This document shows, one piece after another, positions 46,408 through 55,391 of a stretch of DNA of 64,000 nt. A model generated the notes under the pieces. That model was not told the origin of the DNA. It was given only the letters and a program-made list of their open reading frames with translations, and did not search any database. The position numbers and the translations under genes were made by a program. The stretch is from Sediminibacterium magnilacihabitans. Lineage in GTDB: Bacteria; Bacteroidota; Bacteroidia; Chitinophagales; Chitinophagaceae. The DNA lies in contig PVEQ01000004.1 of assembly GCA_002973575.1 (NCBI GenBank), positions 186,001-250,000 on the forward strand. Reading direction: 5' to 3'. Position 1 is the stretch's first letter; each line of letters opens with the position of its first letter.

Positions 46408-48927
46408 CTACTTATTTTCTTCCTCATTTAATCTCACTTCCTGTTCAATTTCGATTTCATTTTCAACGCGTATCATCTCGTATATCGGAACATTTACACC
46501 AATTACTTCAAAGCTAACGGCGAGCGCGTAAGAAACCTCCTTGGCAATGTCTTTATCCCATCCCTGGTGACCGATCACTGCTATCGAAAATTCAGGCGGC
46601 AGCTGGTGCGCTTGTAATACGATCCAATCTTTTTGTATAGAACTGTCTTGACGCCTGCAATCTTTGATTCCCCATTCCACGTTTTCACGAATTTTCCATT
46701 TTATCACATTTTCATCGTTATCGACTTCCTCTCCTTCGGCACCGGTATTCATATATTTAATTATCCGCCTTTCAAAGCGGTGGGCTGATTCACCCAATTT
46801 AGATGACTTCCAATCTACCCAGGTAGATAAATAGGATTTTGTCTTTCTTCGTGTTCTCCTCGGCTTGGCAACAAAAGATAACGACACTTCAATTAATATA
46901 TCATAGTCGTTGCCTGTCCTTCTCAATTCTTCTGGAATGAGGATGGTATAAATACGGGCAGCCTTTGCGGATATTTTCTCTTCTCCGATTAACGTAATTC
47001 TTGACTCGGAATTGCTAACAGTTCGTTGCTTGTTAACGATGCCATACCCATACTTGCGCAAACTCTTAATATCAGGATTATTAAAATCCGAGGCGGGTAA
47101 CCGAGCACCTTGGATGATCAATGACCTAATTAGCAGCGCTGAAATTTCCGGTATCTCGCGCAATAACGCTCCGGCGATATGTGAAACTTTTGGTGCGGCG
47201 TAGGATGTTCCCACATGATACCCTAGCGCATTTCCACCATGGATCGTGCTCCTGATTACTTCAGTGCTTACCGAGTTATGATTTGTAACTAAGCTCTGCC
47301 CGGCCTTTTCATAGATGTAGTCACCAGCATATTCAACTACATCAGGTTTTATCATTCCCCAAAGGCCAAGCCCACACCTTGAAAATGATGAAATGTTGCT
47401 ATTGACACCGAACGACTTGCGATCTTCATCTTCAAAATCTCCTTCGCAGACAGATCCGACCGTAATTGCAAAACAACTTTGCGCAGGATTAGCTATCCGA
47501 CAAGCTGGCTCAAGTAAATATTCCGGATATGTATTTCCATTTCTGATAAATTCCTGTATCCCTGGTTTATTAACCGCGTCGTTTGTTCTATCCACATTTC
47601 CCGCAGATAAAATAAAAATTATATCATTCTCATACATGATCCGGTCTATCGTTGCTGCCCATTCAGACATATGCCTGACTTTACAGGCTGAAAAAGAATT
47701 TATTGACATATTAAAGATTTTGGTCGTCGCAAAATCATTAATAACACGTTCCATTAATTGTGGTGGATACAAATCGTTGGGCAACCATCCATGTTGATTT
47801 AGAATTTTTGCGTTTTGTACGATAATTGAACTTTGAAAATTGCCGGCCTTTGGAATTTCCCTTCCATAAATGACACCACCTGCAACCTTTGTTCCATGCC
47901 CACCATTTGCGACCTCGTCGGCCACACTTGCTGAAACATATGACTTTGAATGAGCTTTATCTATGGCATCAGTTATAAGTACATGTTCTTCCTGAATTCC
48001 GGAATCAATGATACATACGAATGGACTATCTGGTGAGGGAGCGACTATGTTTAAGTTAACGGGGGCTTCTTCGCCGGTTTCTGCATCCGTATAGACTATA
48101 TCATCAAACTCAGTGACGTCAAATAAGTACTGGTATTTTAATACCATTTCCTTCAGCGCTTTTCCAAAAACCCTTAACCTGCATCCGAAACTATCATCAA
48201 AATTTACGTAATCACTTATTATCTCAGCTTCCAGTTCATTTATGTAAGTTTCAAACTCGGTCTGTCTTTGCAACTCTAAATCAAACCTCTCAAGTTCTAT
48301 TCGGTTTTTATTCTTTTGCCATGCTTTATACCGCAATTCAAAATCGTCCAGGTCTTCATCTTTGTATTTTTTGGGTTCTGCAGGAATTTTTAAAATGCAT
48401 GCGATACTGACGTCTACGACCAATTCTTCATCGTCATCAATTTGATCCCATTTCGAGCTTAACTCTGCCGACAAAATATTATCCAGCCGCCATTGATTGC
48501 CTGTAACTATTTTCCAAAGCTGGGCAGCTTTATCCTTGTAAATACCTTTTTGTTTTTGAAATGCAGCCAGTTTTTCTTTTAGACTTTTGAAGTTGTCGCC
48601 AGATGCACCAATAATGTAACCGCCTTCTTCTTCAGAAATTACATCAATACCAAATGCATACAATGATTCAATGTCAAAAAAGACTTGATCGATCTGGAGA
48701 AAAACTGGAATAATGTTTTCATTAGGCAACTTTGCTATGGAGTTTGCAATGCTTTCCTCCCATAAGTTTGTTACTTCACTAATTTGAGCCATAATGTCAT
48801 TCACATGACTCCTTCGCCTGCTTTCATTAACTAATGTGATAGCAAGTTTTTTCTTTGATCCACCACGGGGAGAATTGTAATCACCGAAAGCTTTTTTAGG
48901 TAATGGTAAGTGAGGAAAATCCGCCAT
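46408..48927 (-). CDS. IetS-like subtilisin-family (S8) serine protease
   Basis: An 839-aa protein with a long N-terminal region (1-300) and an S8 peptidase domain (about 300-620). The triad is intact: Asp308 (CIIDSGI), His344 (GGHGTKVAGG), Ser575 (GTSYAAPK), with Asn444 (LSAGN) for the oxyanion hole. The C-terminal 200 residues are of unknown fold. No signal peptide, so it acts in the cytoplasm. It follows the AAA ATPase by 2 bases. This AAA ATPase plus S8 protease pair is the IetAS arrangement, first known as a plasmid stability/incompatibility module in Agrobacterium and later reported as a phage-defence system. Confidence 0.85.
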   Translation of the reverse strand: MADFPHLPLPKKAFGDYNSPRGGSKKKLAITLVNESRRRSHVNDIMAQISEVTNLWEESIANSIAKLPNENIIPVFLQIDQVFFDIESLYAFGIDVISEEEGGYIIGASGDNFKSLKEKLAAFQKQKGIYKDKAAQLWKIVTGNQWRLDNILSAELSSKWDQIDDDEELVVDVSIACILKIPAEPKKYKDEDLDDFELRYKAWQKNKNRIELERFDLELQRQTEFETYINELEAEIISDYVNFDDSFGCRLRVFGKALKEMVLKYQYLFDVTEFDDIVYTDAETGEEAPVNLNIVAPSPDSPFVCIIDSGIQEEHVLITDAIDKAHSKSYVSASVADEVANGGHGTKVAGGVIYGREIPKAGNFQSSIIVQNAKILNQHGWLPNDLYPPQLMERVINDFATTKIFNMSINSFSACKVRHMSEWAATIDRIMYENDIIFILSAGNVDRTNDAVNKPGIQEFIRNGNTYPEYLLEPACRIANPAQSCFAITVGSVCEGDFEDEDRKSFGVNSNISSFSRCGLGLWGMIKPDVVEYAGDYIYEKAGQSLVTNHNSVSTEVIRSTIHGGNALGYHVGTSYAAPKVSHIAGALLREIPEISALLIRSLIIQGARLPASDFNNPDIKSLRKYGYGIVNKQRTVSNSESRITLIGEEKISAKAARIYTILIPEELRRTGNDYDILIEVSLSFVAKPRRTRRKTKSYLSTWVDWKSSKLGESAHRFERRIIKYMNTGAEGEEVDNDENVIKWKIRENVEWGIKDCRRQDSSIQKDWIVLQAHQLPPEFSIAVIGHQGWDKDIAKEVSYALAVSFEVIGVNVPIYEMIRVENEIEIEQEVRLNEEENK

Positions 48928-48929
48928 TT

Positions 48930-49928
48930 TTACTTTTTGTTAAAAACGGAATTTTCTACTATAGCGCTCAACAGGTGAGTTTCGTCAACAATTTTTTTAC
49001 CACTTATTACAGCTTTTTTAGCTGCATCATTTGCTACTTTAACGACGAGTGCCGCAGAAAATCCATTTAATTTTTTGGAAATCGAGGTCCATTTAATTTG
49101 GGGGGATTTTTGTATAGAAGACAAAGTTTGATCCAGTAATCTGGCTATTTCTAATGCAGAGGGTTTGGGCATTTCGATTATTTCGTCGAATCGTCTGAAC
49201 AATGCAAAATCAATTATTCCTTCAAAATTTGTTGTTGCAATTAGTATTCCTGGTGCCTGGAAATCTTCTAATAAATTTAAAAGGAGATTTACGACCCTAT
49301 GCATTTCTCCCACATCATGCCCCGAAGATCTAGATTTTGCTATAAAATCGAATTCGTCTAACAGCAATACACATGGAACTTTCTGTATAGATTCAAACAA
49401 TCGTTTTAAATTACTGGCAGACTCTCCCAAGTATGAAGATATGATAGCTTCAAAACGGACTTTGAGAAATGGCAGTCCAATATTGTAAGCAATTCTTTCC
49501 GCAGCCATACTCTTGCCACATCCCGGATGGCCATAAAGCAAAACTTTCTGTTTAGGCTTTAAACCATGATTCTTCAATCTTTCTCTGGCAACAAATTCTT
49601 GTTCTATTGTTCTGATTTTTGCTTCGATAAGATCAGGTAAGATCATATCATGTCTCAAATAATCACGTTCAATCAATGTGGCAAGAGGAATATTATACCT
49701 TTTATCTGTTGGTATGGTTACACCCGACGGGAGTATCGACTTGAGATCGCCTCTAAAACTGGAATATGAATTTACATTCTTATCCAAAATGTTCTTCAGT
49801 TTGATTGCCAGCCGTGCGTGTCCCTTTTTCTCCTCCTCGTCAATAATACTCTTAGCGACCTTTACGATATCTTCGTTAGGCTCACCTTCAATAGACTTGA
49901 ATAAACGCAAAAGCAGCTCCTGATTCAT
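48930..49928 (-). CDS. IetA-like AAA+ ATPase
   Basis: A 332-aa AAA+ protein: helical N-terminal part (1-90), Walker A GHPGCGKS (133-140), pore-loop-like segment SSYLGES, Walker B LLLDEFD (188-194), sensor 1 IATTN and arginine finger pair in FRRFDE (245-246). It resembles the ATPase partner of subtilisin-like proteases, which is thought to control or feed the protease. Upstream of and coupled to the protease gene; divergent from the unknown 377-aa gene with 189 bases between. Confidence 0.87.
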   Translation of the reverse strand: MNQELLLRLFKSIEGEPNEDIVKVAKSIIDEEEKKGHARLAIKLKNILDKNVNSYSSFRGDLKSILPSGVTIPTDKRYNIPLATLIERDYLRHDMILPDLIEAKIRTIEQEFVARERLKNHGLKPKQKVLLYGHPGCGKSMAAERIAYNIGLPFLKVRFEAIISSYLGESASNLKRLFESIQKVPCVLLLDEFDFIAKSRSSGHDVGEMHRVVNLLLNLLEDFQAPGILIATTNFEGIIDFALFRRFDEIIEMPKPSALEIARLLDQTLSSIQKSPQIKWTSISKKLNGFSAALVVKVANDAAKKAVISGKKIVDETHLLSAIVENSVFNKK

Positions 49929-50117
49929 ATTCTGCGGTAAAGTACAATAAATATCAACTAAAATAAGGCTAATCTGTTATAGGGACTTCTCCTCAATCAA
50001 AAAATCTTCTGATTATTAACGCATTATAAATTTTATTATTATTCAAAGCCCTCAAATCAGCAAAAATCTGTCTTGCCAATACCGGTATAGTCAATTTCAA
50101 AACTGGTATCTTAGAAG

Positions 50118-51251
50118 ATGCAACCAAAGTTGGACAACCTCGTAATTGTACTGGTGCGCGAAGGAGACGATGTTTACTTCGGCTGGGATTTAAGGTTGCC
50201 CATAGAAAGGGTATCAGGCTTCCTCCCTGACAAATTGTATCGTGTCCTTCGTTTCAACGAACATGAAAGAAGCCTGCACTTAAAATATGACGGCGATGCC
50301 CCATTTGCTGCCTACAAGATCAGCTTTGAGGACAACACCAAATTACTTGAGTCACTAAACATTGAAAAAATAGTGGTTAGGCAAAGGATTGCAATTCCAC
50401 AGTCTGCTGATTATCCAACGCCCAACTCCATCAGGCCACCCGTTTCTGCTTACAAGCCAGAACCACCGCGCCCCATCGCCGTAGTGACCGAGGCCTTCAG
50501 TAACACATTCTGCGATACTGTGTCCTTTGATATCCGAGATGCGATATTTGAGACCGGCACGATCACCTTCGAGGCGAAAGTAAAATTTACACGAGAAGTA
50601 GTGAAGGTGACGATGGTTAATCCAGCAGTAAAAAAACATTTTGACGCGGTTAAGAATTACATCTGGAAGCTGTTCGGCAAAAGGAAAACATCATGCCAAT
50701 GTACTTTTGAAATGATCAGCGGAAAATGCAATGCAAAATCTGTTGATCGTTGTGATCTTCTTCACCTATCTGAAAATATTTTAGAACAGATCAATGAAGG
50801 CTGGGTAGAAGAATATATACTCGACAATCCGACTGGAGACATCTATCCCATCAGTGACCTGGTTGATCCTTTAGGGGATGATGTCCTGACTGGTGAATAT
50901 GTATTTAACCAATTGGTCAAAGAAGCTAAAACCAAACATTATCATCACCTCCGATACCTTTCGGCGCGGCAGGCGATTGAACTGCAGAAACTGTCCGTAA
51001 CAGGGAAGCCACTTTCATTTGTTTTTTTGATTACTGCAGGACCGAATATCTACCTGTTCTGGGAAACCTACACATCATCGGAAGCAACTTATGTATGGAA
51101 AATAAATGGGCCTGATGAGATCAAAAAGCACTATTCTTTGATCCTTACCTTGCGTAACAACAAGCGTATGGTTTACAGAAAGAAAAAAGAACCGGGATTT
51201 TCGTTCATCGAACACGACTACCAGGCAGATCTGAATGGCTTCTTAAAATAG
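50118..51251 (+). CDS. Unrecognised 377-aa protein, last gene of the island
   Basis: I do not recognise the family. The protein has an N-terminal beta-rich region (about 1-95: NLVIVLVREGDDVYFGWDLR), a Pro-rich linker (about 96-120), a middle domain with four cysteines (193, 195, 204, 212) that could bind a metal, and a C-terminal alpha/beta region (about 225-377) ending with aromatic strands (FVFLITAGPNIYLFWETY). No signal peptide or membrane segment. It lies between the IetAS genes and attR on its own strand, with a palindrome (ATACCGGTAT, 50079-50088) in its leader that might be an operator. By position it is island cargo. Confidence 0.7.
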   Translation: MQPKLDNLVIVLVREGDDVYFGWDLRLPIERVSGFLPDKLYRVLRFNEHERSLHLKYDGDAPFAAYKISFEDNTKLLESLNIEKIVVRQRIAIPQSADYPTPNSIRPPVSAYKPEPPRPIAVVTEAFSNTFCDTVSFDIRDAIFETGTITFEAKVKFTREVVKVTMVNPAVKKHFDAVKNYIWKLFGKRKTSCQCTFEMISGKCNAKSVDRCDLLHLSENILEQINEGWVEEYILDNPTGDIYPISDLVDPLGDDVLTGEYVFNQLVKEAKTKHYHHLRYLSARQAIELQKLSVTGKPLSFVFLITAGPNIYLFWETYTSSEATYVWKINGPDEIKKHYSLILTLRNNKRMVYRKKKEPGFSFIEHDYQADLNGFLK

Positions 51252-51539
51252 AAAAAGGAAATAGAAGACATTCTTATTTAGATCACCAGTGCCATCACCG
51301 GAAATTCTCACGATTGCACCTGTAAGGTTTTTTCAGGACGAGTCATTCGTCAAAATCGGACTGAAGTGGTCAACGAAATCGGTTTGTGCATTTAACGTAA
51401 CAAAGTAACAAATGGGGCAAAAAAGCACTTTAGAATTGTTTACAGGAGCCCGTAGGCGCTTACAATTATCTGACCCAACATCTATAAATTACAGTCATTT
51501 ATGTAAAAGGTTGTAAGCCCCGATGCTTTTGGAAACATT

Positions 51540-51552
51540 CTCCCCCTACAGC
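51540..51552. repeat. attR: 13-bp direct repeat CTCCCCCTACAGC
   Basis: Exact copy of 39127-39139 and the right boundary of the island. It is not preceded by any T-arm, so the functional RNA end is at the left copy. Confidence 0.75.
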
Positions 51553-51561
51553 ATACCTTTG

Positions 51562-51602
51562 AAAAACCGCCTTGTAAATCAATCACTTACAAGGCGGTTT
51601 TT
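51562..51602. terminator. Strong terminator just outside attR
   Basis: AAAAACCGCCTTGTAA (51562-51577) pairs perfectly over 16 bases with TTACAAGGCGGTTTTT (51587-51602) around a 9-base loop. It starts 10 bases after attR. It is probably the original terminator of the tRNA-like gene, now separated from it by the island. Confidence 0.85.
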
Positions 51603-51740
51603 CTTTTGGGGCAACTTGCGTTGATCAGTTGAGTCAGGTTTCAATATACTGAAGCAAGAACATAATTGTATCATTAATATGTGATGCGCTGCAAGTATAA
51701 GATGACGTAATTTTATGAAGAGGGTAAAATGTAGGGCAGT

Positions 51741-52313
51741 ATGCTATTCATTAAAATGCTGGCAGTGATTGAACTTGCTGTAACTGTATGGTCTACAGGT
51801 AAGCAGGACTTATACGGTGAACATGCTTCACCCATTGCCGAAAGAGTTACCAGAGAAACCAAATTTTTAGATGATCAGCCGATTATAAATCCCTCGAAAT
51901 TATTTACTAAAACAGAGGCCGATAAAATAATGGGCCAATCCACTCATTTAGCCGATAGTTCTTCAAAATTTAAAGGACTCTCAGCTTCCTACCTTTGTGC
52001 TTACTTGACGGATGTCAAAGATGCCCCTACGGGGAAAACAGGAGCGATCTATTTTTTGTTTGAACAATACCAGCAAATTTCGGATGCTAAAAAGAAATAT
52101 GCAGACATTATGCTGGCGAACAAACCCCATGGCATCGAAAACATAAACAATCTAGGCGATGAGGCGTATTTTCACACAGATAAGGTACACTTTTATTTTA
52201 TCATGGTCAGGAAAGGTAAAAACGTGTTCAATATAAAAGTGAACAAGATAACAAGCTCCACATCTCTGAAAGAGCTTAACAAGATAGCAAATAGAATAAC
52301 TGCATTGATTTGA
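51741..52313 (+). CDS. Probable exported protein of unknown function
   Basis: A 190-aa protein with a hydrophobic N-terminus (LFIKMLAVIELAVTVW) that could be a weak signal or anchor. The body contains a compact alpha/beta domain (KADKIMGQ-like TEADKIMGQ, SYLCAYLTDVK, GAIYFLFEQYQQISDAKKKY, YFIMVRKGKNVFNIKVNK), reminiscent of small exported domains that bind lipids or peptides. No family can be named. It is outside the island and is convergent with the sulfatase gene. Confidence 0.65.
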   Translation: MLFIKMLAVIELAVTVWSTGKQDLYGEHASPIAERVTRETKFLDDQPIINPSKLFTKTEADKIMGQSTHLADSSSKFKGLSASYLCAYLTDVKDAPTGKTGAIYFLFEQYQQISDAKKKYADIMLANKPHGIENINNLGDEAYFHTDKVHFYFIMVRKGKNVFNIKVNKITSSTSLKELNKIANRITALI

Positions 52314-52351
52314 AATACAACTTCAAACAATGTGTAATCGTCGCTAGCGGT

Positions 52352-53725
52352 TCAAGGTAATCCGTGTTGCTTCAGAAAAGAAGGCAGGTTTGAAATATAA
52401 CGGAGCTGTTGCAGGGCGGCCGTATCATATTTTTCAGGGATATACACGGCGGCATAGGGATGGTTGGAAGCACCCGGCTCTTTAATAAAAGAATAGCGGG
52501 GGCCATGATCGCCCGTAATGATCACAATTTTATCCTTCCATGTTTGTTGCGTATCCAGCAATTGTTGCAGCAAGTGATTGCCATATTCCAGGTAACCGGT
52601 ATAATATTTTTTGATCGGCACACTATCCTTGCCGGTATAGGTTGGTAAAGACACCAGGCCGCCTGCCCGGTCCCTGGAGAATGGCTCATGCGGAATGGCA
52701 AGATGCACCCAAATAAAACGTGGGTATTGGGGTTGCTCCGAAAGCGTTGTCTTTAGTTTTTCATATAACCGGTGGTTGTATGCATCACATCTGACAGTGG
52801 TAAACCTTGCTTTTTCGATCATCATACCAAAGAGGGTTCCCGAGATCAATTGATCCAGGTAGGTACTAGGATAGCCGCTTCTGTCTTCCAGTTTATTTTC
52901 GCCGCCTATATCAAACGAGCTGAGATTCACGAACCGGTATCCATCTCTTTTGATCCGCTGTATCCAGCTTGCTTTTTTCAACGCATCTATACCTGCATAA
53001 AAGTTTGCAGGCCGTATGCTGTCGTCTTCATTGAAAAGCGCATTCAAAGAAAGCAGCGTATTGGGGAACCTTGTTTGCATAGAGGGAAGCAAACAAAAAC
53101 CATGCTGCTGTAAAATGGTATCGAATGAATTCCTGAATGCAAACACTTTTTGTAATACTTCAGAAGATCCGTATTCATCCATCAATATCCATACAATATC
53201 TCTTTTCGTTTCACTGGCAGGAAGATCAATGGCTGAGGGCGCTGTTTTGACCACATCTTTCTTCTCTTGCCCCACTGTTACCGAGCCATTCACTGCAAAC
53301 ACCAGGCAAATGATCAGCAAAAAAGTATTCAGTAGTGAATTCAGGTAACGCGCATAGTCTTTTTTACATTTCCTGAGCAGGTAGCGGGCTGCTATTAAAC
53401 TACATAACACGAACACATAGAAAGCATAATAAAAATTCGCGGGTATATAGGCATATTCAAACCCAAGCAGCTGCGCTATTCCTATTACATGCAGCAAAGA
53501 AGCCCAGCACATAATCACAAATATTCCTGCATACGCAACCGTTGCCGCCTTTTTAAACGCTTCCAGCAAAAGCCAGGTAATGGCAATGTAAAGCACATAG
53601 AGGTTGAAAGCAACAGGCCATGCAAAAGAAGGCGTGTAACGAACCGTTTTGAACAGCAAAAATGCCAGTCCGTATAAATACGGATACCATTGCCTGCGGA
53701 AAAAGTCCTTTATTTTCTGATCCAT
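52352..53725 (-). CDS. Membrane-bound sulfatase-fold hydrolase/transferase
   Basis: A 457-aa protein with five or so N-terminal membrane helices (about 12-150) and a periplasmic alkaline-phosphatase/sulfatase-fold domain: VWILMDEYGSSE (metal site and catalytic region), IWVHLAIPHEPF, and VIITGDHGPRYS (metal ligands Asp-His). The usual catalytic Thr/Cys position falls at the Ser-Ser of the DEYGSS segment. Members transfer phosphoethanolamine or glycerol phosphate, or hydrolyse sulfate or phosphate esters at the envelope. Its start overlaps the end of the upstream methyltransferase gene by 16 bases. Confidence 0.78.
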   Translation of the reverse strand: MDQKIKDFFRRQWYPYLYGLAFLLFKTVRYTPSFAWPVAFNLYVLYIAITWLLLEAFKKAATVAYAGIFVIMCWASLLHVIGIAQLLGFEYAYIPANFYYAFYVFVLCSLIAARYLLRKCKKDYARYLNSLLNTFLLIICLVFAVNGSVTVGQEKKDVVKTAPSAIDLPASETKRDIVWILMDEYGSSEVLQKVFAFRNSFDTILQQHGFCLLPSMQTRFPNTLLSLNALFNEDDSIRPANFYAGIDALKKASWIQRIKRDGYRFVNLSSFDIGGENKLEDRSGYPSTYLDQLISGTLFGMMIEKARFTTVRCDAYNHRLYEKLKTTLSEQPQYPRFIWVHLAIPHEPFSRDRAGGLVSLPTYTGKDSVPIKKYYTGYLEYGNHLLQQLLDTQQTWKDKIVIITGDHGPRYSFIKEPGASNHPYAAVYIPEKYDTAALQQLRYISNLPSFLKQHGLP

Positions 53726-55083
53726 AAGAACAATTTCCTTTGAGAAGCCTTACAGCTATACTGCTCCTGCATAGTAAAATAACTACTGAAAGCAGCAATG
53801 AAATTGGCTTCCGTATAATCGTCAAAAATATCTTCCCTGTTGCGAAGCATGGCCTGTACTTTTTCATCTGTTTTCGGAATAAATTCCACGATCGAATGTT
53901 TGGTGGTAATCTCTGCAAAAAGTTTTGCCACAAAAGCCAGGGGAATATTTTTTGAGATACATAAATGATGTACCAGTGCGAGTCCCAGTATCATATCAGC
54001 TTTTTGCTCCACCCTTTTTATCAACGCTATCTTCTCTTCGTTCTTCCAACCGGTTCCCGGTGTAGGCTGGGTAAGATCGGCAATGATGGCAGTAAGGTTG
54101 TTGATTTGCTGTTCTTTGATTTGCCCATACAATTGATCAACGCAGTCATGATCCATTTCAATGGCCATCACTTTTTTTGCATACCGGGCGGCGATCAATG
54201 AAAAATAACCGTTGTTAGCTCCTGCATCGATCACACAGTTCGAAGAACCCGCGCTGATCCATTCAGTCACCTTATTGGTTTTATCGTTGATATAGTCCGT
54301 TGATAAGATACCCTCATCATAATAATGCAACCATTGTTGACGGCGATGCTTACGAGGCTCCCATCGCTGGATGGCGCGTTGAAGCATTTGCCACCATAGT
54401 TCCAGCTTTTGCCTGTTGAAACCGTTGGTAGTGTCCGCTTGTACAACTCCTTTCCTCTTATACCTGGCATGCAAATGAATATGTATGAGCAAAGTAGGAT
54501 TCAGCCAGGTTTTGACGGGAAGGTTCCGGCTTACAAAAGGCAAATCCCAGCCGTCTATAAAAGCATTCAGCAACCGGCCCCAGTGCTTATCACTGAAGCA
54601 CATCAGTGCAAAAGGCCCCAACATGAGCTCGCAAAACTGGCGGTAGGCCATCCAGGGCTGGCCATCTTCATATATCGCGAAAGAAGTAGTGTCGAAAAGC
54701 AGGCATTTCCCATCGTGGAAAGTGAAATTGTAAGGAGTGGCATCCTTCAGTATCATGCCATGCCTGATGGCAAGCAGGTTGATGGATAAAAAACGAGCTA
54801 TCACATCTTTCCACTGGCTTACCGACCATTCCGATGGATAGCTGATCACCGGAATCCATTCCGGTTCCAATATCTTGTAATAGTGCGGCATCTGCTCCGG
54901 GGTCATGGTAGATTCCTTGTGGGCAATCATCCTCCCCCTGGTTACCAGTTCTTTGTACAAACCCGATTGCATCAGTAGATCGTATTCCTTTGCGTATGAA
55001 TACGTTACAAAGCGGAACACAGTGCAATCATCTGCAATTCTTACAAAACCATGCTTATCACGGTATGAAATAGCCTGCTGCAT
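53710..55083 (-). CDS. Kinase-like domain fused to a SAM-dependent methyltransferase (NoeA-like)
   Basis: A 457-aa protein in two parts. The N-terminal half resembles an aminoglycoside-phosphotransferase/kinase fold: LKDATPYNF has Asp114-x4-Asn119 like a catalytic loop, and LLFDTTSF has Asp131 like a DFG Asp. The C-terminal half (about 260-457) is a class I methyltransferase with VIDAGANNGYFS (284-295) as the SAM loop and IEMDHD as the acidic residue. Similar proteins are called nodulation protein NoeA-related. Located between a 58-aa membrane protein (start/stop overlap) and the sulfatase-fold gene, it probably modifies an envelope glycan or lipid. Confidence 0.72.
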   Translation of the reverse strand: MQQAISYRDKHGFVRIADDCTVFRFVTYSYAKEYDLLMQSGLYKELVTRGRMIAHKESTMTPEQMPHYYKILEPEWIPVISYPSEWSVSQWKDVIARFLSINLLAIRHGMILKDATPYNFTFHDGKCLLFDTTSFAIYEDGQPWMAYRQFCELMLGPFALMCFSDKHWGRLLNAFIDGWDLPFVSRNLPVKTWLNPTLLIHIHLHARYKRKGVVQADTTNGFNRQKLELWWQMLQRAIQRWEPRKHRRQQWLHYYDEGILSTDYINDKTNKVTEWISAGSSNCVIDAGANNGYFSLIAARYAKKVMAIEMDHDCVDQLYGQIKEQQINNLTAIIADLTQPTPGTGWKNEEKIALIKRVEQKADMILGLALVHHLCISKNIPLAFVAKLFAEITTKHSIVEFIPKTDEKVQAMLRNREDIFDDYTEANFIAAFSSYFTMQEQYSCKASQRKLFLWIRK

Positions 55084-55259
55084 TACCCGCCCTCTTCTTC
55101 CTCTTTAAGTGCAGGGCGCACCTTGCGCAAAGAGAAAATCGTTTTCAGAAAATGGACACCTTTTTTGAAAAATACCATTACGGTAAGAAGTCCGGAGACG
55201 AGTACTTGAAATAGTAAACTGCCCGATCCCGGGTCAATATACAGGATTGAAACGCTCAT
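55083..55259 (-). CDS. 58-aa membrane protein with YIDPGSGS motif
   Basis: Encodes MSVSILYIDPGSGSLLFQVL, a hydrophobic helix (about 14-32), then FKKGVHFLKTIFSLRK and an acidic tail EEEEGG. The YIDPG-GS start is a recurring motif in small proteins found next to envelope glycan-modifying genes. Its stop (TAA) overlaps the ATG of the methyltransferase gene (TAATG), a strong sign of translational coupling, so it is the first gene of a three-gene unit. Confidence 0.75.
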   Translation of the reverse strand: MSVSILYIDPGSGSLLFQVLVSGLLTVMVFFKKGVHFLKTIFSLRKVRPALKEEEEGG

Positions 55260-55391
55260 TGCTTAGGTAGGGTTTAAATGATAGACTCATAAAAAAGCTT
55301 GATGTTTAATTCACATCAAAAAACAAGCCTTTTCCTGTTCTTGCTTAGAATTCAACTATAAGAGGCCCAAACTAAGTAATTTTGCAGCCTC

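Larger units (their letters stand above)
39127..51552. mobile_element. Integrated defence island (about 12.4 kb) inserted at a tRNA-like gene
   Basis: Bounded by the 13-bp repeats at 39127-39139 and 51540-51552. Contents in order: terminator, integrase N-terminal fragment, tyrosine integrase (minus); RloC-like nuclease and Mrr-STAND operon (plus); IetS and IetA (minus); unknown 377-aa gene (plus). No phage structural, replication or conjugation genes are present. The DNA looks more AT-rich than its neighbours, although base composition was not calculated. The flanking genes are ordinary chromosomal genes, so the repeats are the likely boundaries. Confidence 0.75.
51252..51740. other. Intergenic stretch spanning the right island end
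   Basis: No supported gene. It contains attR (51540-51552) and the terminator at 51562-51602. The 290 bases before attR show no clear integrase arm-site repeats to the eye and no second copy of the tRNA-like T-arm, consistent with only the last bases of the RNA being duplicated by integration. Confidence 0.6.

Noticed and set aside
51554..51561. TACCTTTG promoter-like element beside attR
   Set aside because: It matches TANNTTTG but lies directly before a strong terminator, with no -33 partner seen and no gene within 180 bases.
55260..55391. A-rich partial hairpin (GCTTGATGT / ACATCA...CAAGC) before trmB
   Set aside because: Pairing is interrupted by an unpaired A run; not convincing as a terminator or riboswitch.
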